Positions 25,392 to 33,705 of a stretch of 59,567 bases of DNA are shown here, piece after piece. The position numbers and the translations under genes are program-made. The first letter of the stretch is position 1; the number at the start of each line of letters is the position of its first letter. The notes under the pieces were generated by a model, which saw only the letters and a list, made by a program, of their open reading frames with translations, was not told the DNA's origin and made no database searches. The DNA is from Bdellovibrionota bacterium (GTDB lineage Bacteria; Bdellovibrionota; Bdellovibrionia; Bdellovibrionales; JAEYZS01), in NCBI GenBank assembly GCA_040386775.1, contig JAZKEU010000008.1, positions 233,184 to 292,750 on the forward strand, in the 5' to 3' direction.

Positions 25392-25942
25392 AAAAAGAAT
25401 TTATAGATTTTTTAAACACAAAAGAAACTCCCGTTCCCAAAGAGCTAGAGAATCATATTTATATAAATATAGAAAAAGATCTATCTCCAACAAAACCCTT
25501 AAATTTGCTTTTAAAATTTGCAGCTTTGAATCTTTCAGCCGGAGTATTCACTTTGGCAATCTGTCCTCAGTTTGGATTGGGTCCGGCTCTAGGGGGGCAT
25601 GATATTACTCACTATTTTATGAGCATTGGAACTTGGGCTTGTGCGATTTTCTGTGCTACTTTTTATTTTGCAATTGCACAAACTCTTTCTCTCATTATTT
25701 TATCTAATCAAGAAATCCGGTGGATCGCTCGCAACAGGTATTCTGTTTTACCAGGATTGGTGATTGCTTCCTTTATAGCTCTGTCAATGCTTGGAAATTC
25801 TTTGAGCTCAGATGGGCACAAGATGGTTTTTGAACCAGAATTTCAAGCGATCTGGATCTTGGCGGGAATCATTGTCACTCAAGTCTTATTCAATTTAGTT
25901 TCGTTTAGATTCAGAGGTATCAGTAAAGTGGCCCTAAGATAA
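25388..25942 (+). CDS. membrane protein coupled to ECF sigma (probable anti-sigma factor)
   Basis: 184 residues. The first ~40 residues are cytoplasmic and helical (KEFIDFLNTKETPVPKELEN), then about four membrane helices follow (~45-70, 75-105, 120-140, 150-175). The start overlaps the sigma stop by four bases, so the two are made together. No zinc anti-sigma motif (HxxxCxxC) is seen. The size and layout resemble multi-span DUF1109-like or CnrY/ChrR-unrelated anti-sigma factors. It ends 23 bases into the convergent M23 gene. The assignment as anti-sigma is from context. Confidence 0.75.
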   Translation: MKKEFIDFLNTKETPVPKELENHIYINIEKDLSPTKPLNLLLKFAALNLSAGVFTLAICPQFGLGPALGGHDITHYFMSIGTWACAIFCATFYFAIAQTLSLIILSNQEIRWIARNRYSVLPGLVIASFIALSMLGNSLSSDGHKMVFEPEFQAIWILAGIIVTQVLFNLVSFRFRGISKVALR

Positions 25943-26561
25943 GTCTTGGGTCAGGGTACTTTTCTAAAGATTCTTTTAAATTCTTTTCGTGAACAACTCC
26001 TGGCATATCACATGTTTCTGGTTTTTCGTAAGACAGTTGAAAATGAAGATGAGGATTCCATCCACCGTTCTCAGTTCTATCTCCTAGCCATGCAATGACC
26101 TCACCTGCTTTAAATTTTAGGCCAGGCTTTTTGGTTTCAATGGACTTTTTGTTCAAGTGACCGTGAAGAACATAGAGATCTGTTTTCTCAAGGACATGCT
26201 TTGTAATGACAGTATAACCGTAATCTAAAGGCTGAGAATTATAACCTACCATATAGATCTCACCATCATAAAAGGCATGCACGGGGGTCCCTACAGGAGC
26301 TCCAATATCTATTCCAACATGTATATCCCTTTGATCCACATAAAGTGGCCCCGTGTACATGTTTTTTCTTTTCTCATTGTACTTCCCTATTCCATAAGGA
26401 AACTTAAGATTGCGATTTTCATCATAGCCTTGAGTAAAATCGAATATTTCATAATCTTTAGGCAAATCTATAACTGAATGAAATTTAAAGTTTTTAAAAT
26501 TTATCATTTTTGCTTCATTTTTCCTTAATTTTTCTCTAAAGGGCTTTGCCTTTGAACACAT
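25920..26561 (-). CDS. M23-family (LytM) peptidase
   Basis: 213 residues from the ATG at 26561, preceded by AAGGA; a GTG nine codons upstream would overlap the divergent thioesterase gene. The LytM zinc ligands are visible: HVGIDIG (His and Asp), LHGHL, and HLHFQ. M23 enzymes cut peptide cross-links of peptidoglycan. No signal peptide is clear, so it is either cytoplasmic or exported by an atypical route. The core domain lies at about residues 75-190. The C-terminal tail follows the catalytic core. Confidence 0.87.
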   Translation of the reverse strand: MCSKAKPFREKLRKNEAKMINFKNFKFHSVIDLPKDYEIFDFTQGYDENRNLKFPYGIGKYNEKRKNMYTGPLYVDQRDIHVGIDIGAPVGTPVHAFYDGEIYMVGYNSQPLDYGYTVITKHVLEKTDLYVLHGHLNKKSIETKKPGLKFKAGEVIAWLGDRTENGGWNPHLHFQLSYEKPETCDMPGVVHEKNLKESLEKYPDPRLILGPLY

Positions 26562-26581
26562 CTTAGCTATATCCTTTATGA

Positions 26582-26986
26582 ATGACACCTAAAATTTTTG
26601 AATACAATTTACTTATAAAAGAAGCTCACTTAGACACTTTCGGTCACGTGAATAACGCTAAATATCTCGAGCTTTTGGAAGAAGCTCGCTGGGATCTAAT
26701 CACACAAAATAGCTATGGCTTAAAAGAAGTTATGGCTAAAAAAATTGGACCTGTAATTTTAGAAGTAAATTTAAAGTTTAGAAAGGAATTAAAATTACGT
26801 GAAAAAATAAAAGTTCTTACTTCTTGCAAAAAACATGAAGGAAAAATCGGAACTATTGAGCAAAAAATAATAAATGAAAAAGGCGAAGAATCTGCAATTG
26901 CCGTTTTTACCTACGCACTTTTTGATTTAGCACAACGAAAAATCATTGATCCTACGCCAGAGTGGCTTAAAGCTATTGGATACTAG
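26582..26986 (+). CDS. hotdog-fold acyl-CoA thioesterase (YbgC/FadM-like)
   Basis: 134 residues, one 4-hydroxybenzoyl-CoA-thioesterase-like domain. The active-site segment DTFGHVNNAKYLELLEEARW contains the family's Asp and the GHVNN turn. Residues after this form the beta sheet (GPVILEVNLKFRKEL). Such enzymes hydrolyse short to long acyl-CoA thioesters. The ATG overlaps the region of the divergent peptidase start, so the two share a very short promoter region. Confidence 0.9.
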   Translation: MTPKIFEYNLLIKEAHLDTFGHVNNAKYLELLEEARWDLITQNSYGLKEVMAKKIGPVILEVNLKFRKELKLREKIKVLTSCKKHEGKIGTIEQKIINEKGEESAIAVFTYALFDLAQRKIIDPTPEWLKAIGY

Positions 26987-27377
26987 GTTCACTTTTAGAA
27001 TGAATTCCAAGACTCATAAACGCGTTTTTAAATCAAATTTTCAATCTCATATTGACGATCTAAAAGTCACTATAACTGTCTCACCATTATATTTTCTAGA
27101 CTGAGACATAGCTTTACCAAAAGCAGTTCATTATGATATACTGGTAGTATCTCAAGGTGATCACTCTATGATCTCCTTAACCTTAACAGGATGGTGTTAT
27201 ATGAAGTTATCCATTCTAATGCTTAAAATATACTCTGGTGGTTAGCTTACCCCTCTGAAGTATATTTCGAATTTTCAAAAAAAATAATAAACGATAAGAT
27301 TTAGAGTTATAGGTTTACCTTACATATAAGACAGGTTTACTTAGCGCTCAACTCTCGTCCTCAAAAACGGAGCTTTT
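26987..27377 (+). other. 391-bp leader region with hairpins and a possible leader peptide
   Basis: No gene fits here. A stem AAGGTGATC/GATCTCCTT (one mismatch, 27155-27179) is followed by AGGATGG and a 14-residue frame at 27201-27245 (ATG to TAG). Its end lies inside a second stem ATATACT/AGTATAT around 27228-27264, then an A-rich run. The order of hairpin, mini-frame and hairpin resembles an attenuator or leader peptide, but the mini-frame has no clear run of one amino acid. It could also be a long untranslated leader of the gene at 27378. Confidence 0.3.
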
Positions 27378-28031
27378 ATGTTTTTCAACAATAAACCCAC
27401 GCGCAGCAAGCGCTATAAAAAAATCAATGGTAGAAATACTATTGAGATGAATATTAAAACTACCGACCATCTGTTTGATGGCCGAGATCCAGCGCCTTTT
27501 AGAGAAAAAGATCTTGATGAAGATGCTGCGAAGTACATTATCACTTCTTTAAGAGAATTGCCGGACGATCAGCCTGCACAACTTAAGATTTATATCACCC
27601 AACCGCGAGGCGTTTCTGAAAATGATTCTTCTATTAAAGAAGCGATTAGAAAATTTTTCGAATATGAATCTGATATGAAGAGATTAGAAAGACGCCATAT
27701 ATTTAAAGTGGCTTTTAGATCACTGTTTATTGGTCTTACTTTTTTATTTTTGTCGATTTATGCCTCTTCATTTATTGATCCAGACAAGGGATTATTTCTA
27801 AAGTACATCAATGAAGGGATTCACATTCTAGGTTGGTATTCGATGTTTCACCCAATTTCATATGCCCTATATGAATGGTGGCCAATCCGAGACGATGAAC
27901 TTTTATTTGAAAGAGCTTCGGAGCTTGAAATGGAAATTCTATTCAGAAATGAAATGATCGAAATAGCTAAAAAAGAAGATTCAAAAGAATACCTAAAAAA
28001 GCTAGCCAACCTAGCCATTAGCTACAAATAA
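27378..28031 (+). CDS. membrane protein of unknown function
   Basis: 217 residues. The first ~115 residues are charged and cytoplasmic. Two membrane helices follow (FIGLTFLFLSIYASSFI, ~120-138; LGWYSMFHPISYALYEWW, ~157-175), then a charged helical tail. Residues PDDQPAQLKIYITQPRG near 60 look like a folded strand. CGGAG stands before the ATG. I do not recognise the family. It is convergent with corA and separated from it by a hairpin. Confidence 0.75.
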   Translation: MFFNNKPTRSKRYKKINGRNTIEMNIKTTDHLFDGRDPAPFREKDLDEDAAKYIITSLRELPDDQPAQLKIYITQPRGVSENDSSIKEAIRKFFEYESDMKRLERRHIFKVAFRSLFIGLTFLFLSIYASSFIDPDKGLFLKYINEGIHILGWYSMFHPISYALYEWWPIRDDELLFERASELEMEILFRNEMIEIAKKEDSKEYLKKLANLAISYK

Positions 28032-28044
28032 TCCAAAAGGTGCC

Positions 28045-28068
28045 CACTAGTCGCCACAGCGACTAGTG
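28045..28068. repeat. perfect 10-bp hairpin element, copy 2
   Basis: CACTAGTCGC-CACA-GCGACTAGTG is a perfect stem with a four-base loop between the convergent unknown gene and corA. Its core TAGTCGC-yACA-GCrACTA is shared with 9227-9248. No T-run follows, so it is a weak terminator at most. Confidence 0.5.
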
Positions 28069-28077
28069 TTGACCAGA

Positions 28078-29151
28078 CTAGATCCATTTTTTTCTTTTGA
28101 AGAAAGTTAGCATGATTGTAGTGATCGCAAGCATGATCGCCCAAATCATGTAATATCCGTTTTCCCATTGGAGTTCCGGAAAATTTTTGAAGTTCATGCC
28201 ATACACTCCCACAATGAATGTGAGAGGACTGAATACGGATGTGAAAACCGTTAAGAGTCTTAGTACTTCGTTCAATTTTCTATTCATGTTTTGTGCATAG
28301 GATTCTGATAAACCACTTAACATTTCTCGATAAAAATCCAAGTGTGCAACCACTTGCAGCGCGTGTTCATAAGAATCTTTGAAATACATTTTTGTTCGAG
28401 GCTCAATATCTTCCGTTTCGCTTCTCGTGATGAGTCCAATTGAATCTCTGATTGGAAGCGCAGCCTTCCTTATGTAAATCAATTCGTTTTTTAGATGTCG
28501 AATTTCTTGGGCATCTTTGTCGTCCACTTCGACATTCATCTTTGTATCCAGGTCTTCAATTTTGTGACCCAGAATTTTTACAACATGCAGATACTGATCT
28601 ACTAAGGAATCCACTAAAGCGTAAAACAGATAATCTGCCTTTGCTTGACGGATCTTTCCTTTGGCTTGCCTGATTCTATTTTTTACTGGCTCTAAGATAT
28701 CATTTGGATTTTCCGTAAATGAAATTACAAAATTTGGACCCAAAAACAAACTCACTTGATCGTATTCAATATACTTTAATTGATCATCAAATCTTGCCGC
28801 TTTAATAATAGTGAATAATAAATCATCCACTTCTTCGGCCTTGGGCTGATGTTCAGTATTTAAAACGTCTTCCAACCACATACGATGAATGCCAAAATAC
28901 TTTCCGACGGCTTCAATAGTTTTAGTATCGCTTAATCCTTTAATATCCACCCAAGTGACATTTTCTTTTTCTTCCGTATTGCTTTTGCATTGCTCGATAT
29001 TTTGAACTTCTAATTCCGAATAAAAATTTTCACTGTAATCTATAATGTTGATTTTTACTTTTGTGTCGACATGCGAACCAACATAAACAAGGGATCCCGG
29101 AGGGAGCCAATTTCGTTCTTTATTTTTTTGCGGACTCTTAGATGACGTCAT
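28078..29151 (-). CDS. corA: CorA-family magnesium/divalent cation channel
   Basis: 357 residues, usual length. The large cytoplasmic domain has the family block VTWVDIKGLSDTKTIEAVGKYFG. Two C-terminal helices follow, with the defining GMN motif in VYGMNFKNFPELQW near residue 317 and a basic end (FFKRKKWI). CorA forms a pentameric channel for Mg2+ and sometimes Co2+ or Ni2+. No M-box or Mg riboswitch was seen upstream. The ribosome site is weak. Confidence 0.95.
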   Translation of the reverse strand: MTSSKSPQKNKERNWLPPGSLVYVGSHVDTKVKINIIDYSENFYSELEVQNIEQCKSNTEEKENVTWVDIKGLSDTKTIEAVGKYFGIHRMWLEDVLNTEHQPKAEEVDDLLFTIIKAARFDDQLKYIEYDQVSLFLGPNFVISFTENPNDILEPVKNRIRQAKGKIRQAKADYLFYALVDSLVDQYLHVVKILGHKIEDLDTKMNVEVDDKDAQEIRHLKNELIYIRKAALPIRDSIGLITRSETEDIEPRTKMYFKDSYEHALQVVAHLDFYREMLSGLSESYAQNMNRKLNEVLRLLTVFTSVFSPLTFIVGVYGMNFKNFPELQWENGYYMIWAIMLAITTIMLTFFKRKKWI

Positions 29152-29186
29152 TGATTAAGTTATCGGATCCTTTCAATAAAATAAAA

Positions 29187-29215
29187 AGAGAGGTCTCATA
29201 TTTTGAGACCTCTCT
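29187..29215 (-). terminator. intrinsic terminator downstream of the response regulator gene
   Basis: AGAGAGGTCTCA and TGAGACCTCTCT form a perfect 12-bp stem with a 5-base loop. On the minus strand a long T-rich tail follows (TTTTTATTTTATT). It lies 85 bases after the response-regulator stop and also shields corA from read-through. Confidence 0.85.
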
Positions 29216-29290
29216 GGGGTATTAACTGGACCTTGGGTAGGATCCGTATTAATGGGGTATGAGGTACGTGGGTTGTGTTAGCGGGTAAGG
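29216..29290. other. G-tract-rich intergenic stretch between response regulator and terminator
   Basis: The plus strand here carries runs of three or four G every ~10-15 bases (29215-29219 area, 29235-29237, 29254-29257, 29270-29272, 29283-29285). The order TGGGG, TATGAG, GTGGG, GGGTA matches the order at 9769-9801. On the minus strand it is the C-rich 3' untranslated part of the response-regulator mRNA. Function unknown. Confidence 0.35.
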
Positions 29291-29299
29291 ATACCTAAG

Positions 29300-29758
29300 T
29301 TAAAGTAAATCCTGTAGGATTGATTTCCATTCACTGTATTGCACAGGTTTAGCTAAGAATAAAGGAATCTTGCTAAAGCCATACTTACTATAGAACTTGT
29401 CAATAGAAGTACTTGATGTCGCAATGAAAGGAATATCTGGATACAATCCCTGACACTTTCTAAAAAGATCAAGACCTGTCTCCTCACCTTCTAAGAAAAT
29501 ATCGGCAATAATTAAATCATATGGGCTATCCCAATTATGTATTTTTTGACTATGCAATCTAAAGTGCGCTTCCTCTGCACTACTTGCCCAACTCACCTCT
29601 GTCGATGGGTTGATGGACATTAAAATCTTTTCAACAATTTCTACCATGTCTAGATCATCTTCTACGATCAAAACTTTTGGTCTGTATTCCTTTACGTTAA
29701 GAATGTTTTCCAAATGCTGTGTTAACTCAGAAGTTGATACTGCTTCCTGTTCACTCAT
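29300..29758 (-). CDS. single-domain response regulator
   Basis: 152 residues: ~25 linker residues and one receiver domain. The acidic pair lies in VLIVEDDLDM, the phosphorylated Asp near residue 86 in LIIADIFL, Thr/Ser in FIATSSTS and the Lys in LFLAKPVQ. No output domain, so it is CheY/Spo0F-like. GGAGGAGGT lies before the ATG. It follows the hybrid kinase in the same direction, with a 191-base gap that has its own candidate promoter repeats; the two probably belong to one pathway. Confidence 0.92.
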   Translation of the reverse strand: MSEQEAVSTSELTQHLENILNVKEYRPKVLIVEDDLDMVEIVEKILMSINPSTEVSWASSAEEAHFRLHSQKIHNWDSPYDLIIADIFLEGEETGLDLFRKCQGLYPDIPFIATSSTSIDKFYSKYGFSKIPLFLAKPVQYSEWKSILQDLL

Positions 29759-29845
29759 TAGTTACCTCCTCCATACATTATCTCGATTGCTGTCTATATA
29801 GAGAGTATCTCATGATTCTTATTAACTGCTTAGCCTCATTCTGAG

Positions 29846-29887
29846 ATGTGAATATATCTAAAACTTTGTCGCGCAAATGTGAATATA
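29846..29887. promoter_or_regulatory. 11-bp direct repeats 31 bp apart upstream of the response regulator
   Basis: ATGTGAATATA occurs at 29846-29856 and 29877-29887. The spacing of 31 bp is close to three helical turns, which would place two protein dimers on one DNA face. The repeats are about 90-130 bases upstream of the response-regulator start. Confidence 0.4.
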
Positions 29888-29949
29888 GGAGAACATATTG
29901 GTCTGGATAGGAGACACCAAATAAGACGTAAGTTGAGCTTTTTTGAGAA

Positions 29950-32541
29950 TTAATTCAGGTAAATTTTTCTGTATTCAGTGATTCTATTGACGATCTTTGC
30001 AACAACTAGCTTAATTTCTGCCATGTTTTCTACTCCTGCTAATTGTTCTAATTCATCGCCCAATTGACCTAGTTCTTCAAAACCATAACTCTTTGCAGAG
30101 CCTTTTAATTGATGCCCGATACGAATAAGGTTTTTTAAATCATTCTTTTCGATGCATTCTTTCATTTGGTCAATCTCCTTAGTACGTCTTTCCAAATACG
30201 AAGGAATAAGGTCTGTTACATCAAAATCATCTTTTTTAGTGGGTATATTTTTCTTAAGCGAAATTTCCATTTTTAGATCCTCTTTTTTTATTTCTTCTGT
30301 AAATTCTAAATACTGTTTCAATTTAGATCTTACAATATTAGCGTTGATTGGCTTCAATACAAAATCAGTAAATATATTTTTCTCTTTACCAGGATGAAAA
30401 ATATCCTGACGCTTGTGCGCTGAAAATGCCAGAATTGGTGTTGCATTTATTTTTTGTTTATTTTCATATTCTCGAATTAACGTTGTTGCCGTTATACCAT
30501 CCATCTCTGGCATTTGTATATCCATAAATACCATGTCAAATTTTTGCTGTTCAAATAGCTCAACAGCTCTTTTACCATTTTCTGCAAAATAAAGATCCAG
30601 AGGATATTTTTCTAAATAGACATGCAGCAAAGTCCTATTGTCCGCAGAATCCTCAGCAATCAAGAGTTTATATCTACGTTTAGAAGTTAATAATGTGTCC
30701 TCAACCACCAGAGGAGTGTCACTTTCCACATTGTATCCACTCAAATAATTTGCAAATTCAATGGGCTTAATTGGCTTAGGGAAGAAACTATGAATTCCAT
30801 AAGTATGCAGCAGATCAAAGAGATAATTCGCATGGATGTATCTGAACAAGATACAAATACTATCCATATCGAATTTTTTTTCGCGCAAGAAAATAAAAAA
30901 ATCCTCAAGATTTGCCCCGAGTGTAGAAGCATCCAACAATACTTTACTGTATTTGGTTTTAACCATACATCCATAAAGCTCTTCGAAGTTATTATAGTTC
31001 TTGATTCTATCACACGCACCACCCTGCTCTTCGATGATCGATTGGATGTGAGTACTGGCTTTGTCATTCTTATCAATTAAAAGATATTGGCCACCCGTCA
31101 ATTTTATTGGAATGTAGTCGTTGATTGTTTTAACTTCTCCATCTATCTCAAGCGGAATTGAAAAACTAAAAGTACTCCCCACACCTTTTTTCGTTTCCAA
31201 TGTCAATTCTCCACCCATGAGATTTACAATTTCTTTAGCAATAGTTAAACCAAGACCTGTTCCTCCATATTTTCTTCTTACCGAAGAGTTTTCTTGTACG
31301 AAACTCTCAAAAATAGAATCAATTTTAGACTGCTCAATTCCAACCCCAGAATCTATAATAGAAAATTGAATTCTTTTTCCTTCAGAATTTGGAACCAAAC
31401 GAATTTTACAACTTATAAATCCATGCTCAGTGAATTTAGCTGCATTCGAAAGAAGATTCACCAAGACTTGCTGAAACCGAATAGGGTCAGACAAAACCTT
31501 AAGAGGAACATCGGAAGCGATATCCAGTGTTAACTCCAAACCTTTTTCTTGAATTTTTGTAGTTACTAAATCTAAAGTTTTCTCTACTACGTTATAGAGA
31601 TCCGTTCTGATATTTTCTAATTTTAATTTTGAAGACTCCAATGTTGAATAATCCAAAAGATTATTCAACATTTCTAGCAATCCCACACTGGAATTTTCTA
31701 AAATTTTAATATAATTTTTCTGCTGGGGCGTCGGTTTAGTTTTGGATAATAATTGAGTCATGCCCAAAATGGAATTCATTGGATTCCTAATTTCATGGCT
31801 CAATCGACTTAAAAAATCCGATCGAGACTGAATCGCGGTATTTACTCGATGTACCGCAGGTCTAAATACATATAACCCTTCTATCACCAAAATCAATAAT
31901 GTAAAAAGTAACAGTGCTATCTCGAGATGTTTAAAATATTGGATAGTATCTCTACTATCTTGCTCATAATTTTTTACAAGTTGAGATATGATATCCCTAT
32001 AATGATTTTCTGACTTAATAAAGTTTACCACTATAGGATCATTCAATCTGAGCGTAGGATCATCTAGATACTTTATATTTCCTAAACGACCAAAAACATT
32101 ACTGAGCTGATCAAAAGCGTCAGATACACTCTTTTTGTAAGGCTCAAGTTTTTTTGGAAAACCCAAACCAAAAACGCTTGTTTGATTGATTCTTGTAATT
32201 ATATTTTTATGATTTTCAATGAGATGGATAATGTCTTTGTCTATGGTCTCAAGCTGTCTCTTGAAATCAGCTTCTCTTCCTATAGTTTGAAGCCTGATGA
32301 TTTCACGATAAAAACTCTCTGAATCATCAACTTGGCTTTCTAGAATACGTATTGTTCTTTCGTCTGCAGAAAGTTTAACCAAAGAAACTTGAATCAAAAG
32401 GTGTCCTGCTAATGATAGTAACCCAATGATTGTTAGCCCAAGGATATATCTTACCGTCAAATTTAAAGGAAAAATTTGATCAAAGTATTTCTGTACTTTT
32501 CTATCTAAAGCCTTTAAAAGTGCTATTCTTTGTTTTGTCAT
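29950..32541 (-). CDS. hybrid histidine kinase with two receivers and an Hpt domain
   Basis: 863 residues. Two membrane helices (~25-52 and ~203-225) flank a ~150-residue periplasmic helical sensor. Then HisKA (FLSRLSHEIRNPMNSILGM, His near 250), the HATPase (NLLSNAAKF, DSGVGIEQSKID, GGTGLGLTIAKEIV), a diverged receiver (~480-600, with Asp in VLLDAS and Lys in FFPKPIKP), a canonical receiver (LLIAEDSADNR, Asp near 671 in VFMDIQMPEMDG) and an Hpt domain (IRIGHQLKGSAKSYG, His near 810). This is a BarA/ArcB-type phosphorelay. Phosphate could pass from the Hpt to the nearby single-domain response regulator. The sensed signal is not readable. Confidence 0.94.
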   Translation of the reverse strand: MTKQRIALLKALDRKVQKYFDQIFPLNLTVRYILGLTIIGLLSLAGHLLIQVSLVKLSADERTIRILESQVDDSESFYREIIRLQTIGREADFKRQLETIDKDIIHLIENHKNIITRINQTSVFGLGFPKKLEPYKKSVSDAFDQLSNVFGRLGNIKYLDDPTLRLNDPIVVNFIKSENHYRDIISQLVKNYEQDSRDTIQYFKHLEIALLLFTLLILVIEGLYVFRPAVHRVNTAIQSRSDFLSRLSHEIRNPMNSILGMTQLLSKTKPTPQQKNYIKILENSSVGLLEMLNNLLDYSTLESSKLKLENIRTDLYNVVEKTLDLVTTKIQEKGLELTLDIASDVPLKVLSDPIRFQQVLVNLLSNAAKFTEHGFISCKIRLVPNSEGKRIQFSIIDSGVGIEQSKIDSIFESFVQENSSVRRKYGGTGLGLTIAKEIVNLMGGELTLETKKGVGSTFSFSIPLEIDGEVKTINDYIPIKLTGGQYLLIDKNDKASTHIQSIIEEQGGACDRIKNYNNFEELYGCMVKTKYSKVLLDASTLGANLEDFFIFLREKKFDMDSICILFRYIHANYLFDLLHTYGIHSFFPKPIKPIEFANYLSGYNVESDTPLVVEDTLLTSKRRYKLLIAEDSADNRTLLHVYLEKYPLDLYFAENGKRAVELFEQQKFDMVFMDIQMPEMDGITATTLIREYENKQKINATPILAFSAHKRQDIFHPGKEKNIFTDFVLKPINANIVRSKLKQYLEFTEEIKKEDLKMEISLKKNIPTKKDDFDVTDLIPSYLERRTKEIDQMKECIEKNDLKNLIRIGHQLKGSAKSYGFEELGQLGDELEQLAGVENMAEIKLVVAKIVNRITEYRKIYLN

Positions 32542-32546
32542 TATTG

Positions 32547-32612
32547 TGTTAATTTTATCTACTTATTGTTGTAAGCATAAGCGTTAAAGTAAATTATGTA
32601 GATAAATTAACA
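32547..32612. promoter_or_regulatory. long imperfect inverted repeat with direct repeats in divergent promoter region
   Basis: TGTTAATTTTATCTAC (32547-32562) is the reverse complement of GTAGATAAATTAACA (32598-32612) apart from one extra T. A 10-bp direct repeat GCGTTAAAGT lies at 32581-32590 and 32620-32629. All are between the divergent hybrid kinase and YdjM-like genes and may form a joint operator. Confidence 0.5.
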
Positions 32613-32664
32613 TCAATGCGCGTTAAAGTGAATCTAGAGTTACTCTAGAATAGCAGAGGAAATC

Positions 32665-33705
32665 ATGGATATTATTACCCAAGGCCTAATCGGAGCAACA
32701 TTTGCCCAGAGTTTTAGCAATAAAAAGTCGATTAAGATCGCAACTGTTGCAGGTTTTTTAGGGGGCCTTGCTGCAGACTCCGATGGTTTTATTCGGTCTT
32801 CTAAAGACTCGCTACTTTCTATCGAATACCATAGGCACTTTACTCACTCTATCCTTTTTATTCCTTTTGGCGCTTTGATTGTAAGCCTAATTATCTGGCT
32901 ATTTCTTAGACGCAAAGAGGACTTTAAGCAGGTCTATCTTTTTGCGTTTCTCGGTTACGCCACGCACGGAATTCTTGATGCCTGTACAAGTTACGGGACA
33001 AGACTCTTTTGGCCTTTTAGTAACGAGCGTATCGCTTGGGATAACGTTGCTATTATCGATCCATTTTTCACAATACCTCTGCTTATCGCAATGATTTGGG
33101 GACTGAAAACAAAAAATACTCTTGCTGTTCGTGGAGTTTTTGCAGTTTGCGTAGTTTATCTGTATTTAGGAATTATACAGAGAAACCGGGCCATTGAAAC
33201 GATTCAAAATTTTGCTCAAAGTAATGGCCAAGTTCCAATGAAAGTACAAGCCAAGCCTACAATTGGACAATTGGTTCTCTGGAAAACTATTTATGTTACT
33301 GAAAATAACAAAGCAGAACTTTTTTATAATGTAAATGCAGTACGCTTAGGAATACCTTTCTTATTTGATACAAAAATCTATCCTGGTGAAACAGCTCCAG
33401 TGCTAGATTCTAGAAAACACTTTGCTGACTTGAATCCGCAATCAACTTTATACAAAGATATTTTCAGATTCGAAGATTTCTCATCAGGCATGGTCATCCT
33501 TATGGCGGATAATCCGAATGTCATTGGTGATGTGAGATACTCACTTTTGCCGAACCAAATCAAGCCTCTTTGGGGTATATCTATTGACATTACAAAACCT
33601 GACGAACACGCAAACTTTTTAGGTTTTAGAGCTATTGGAGAAAGGGACTGGACCACCTACTGGTCAATGATTGTAGGAACTCACCCAGCTCAGGTCAGTC
33701 TTTAA
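32665..33705 (+). CDS. YdjM-like (DUF457) membrane-bound hydrolase-fold protein
   Basis: 346 residues. It begins MDIITQGLIGATFAQSF, then GGLAADSDGF and EYHRHFTHSILFIPFG with the conserved His residues of the family, and YATHGILDACTSYGTR. Four to five membrane segments fill residues ~1-175; the C-terminal ~170 residues are soluble. E. coli YdjM is an SOS-regulated inner-membrane protein, and the family is often annotated as metal-dependent hydrolase; activity is not proven. AGAGGA stands before the ATG. The 3' end overlaps the next gene, which is convergent, by 11 bases. Confidence 0.85.
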   Translation: MDIITQGLIGATFAQSFSNKKSIKIATVAGFLGGLAADSDGFIRSSKDSLLSIEYHRHFTHSILFIPFGALIVSLIIWLFLRRKEDFKQVYLFAFLGYATHGILDACTSYGTRLFWPFSNERIAWDNVAIIDPFFTIPLLIAMIWGLKTKNTLAVRGVFAVCVVYLYLGIIQRNRAIETIQNFAQSNGQVPMKVQAKPTIGQLVLWKTIYVTENNKAELFYNVNAVRLGIPFLFDTKIYPGETAPVLDSRKHFADLNPQSTLYKDIFRFEDFSSGMVILMADNPNVIGDVRYSLLPNQIKPLWGISIDITKPDEHANFLGFRAIGERDWTTYWSMIVGTHPAQVSL

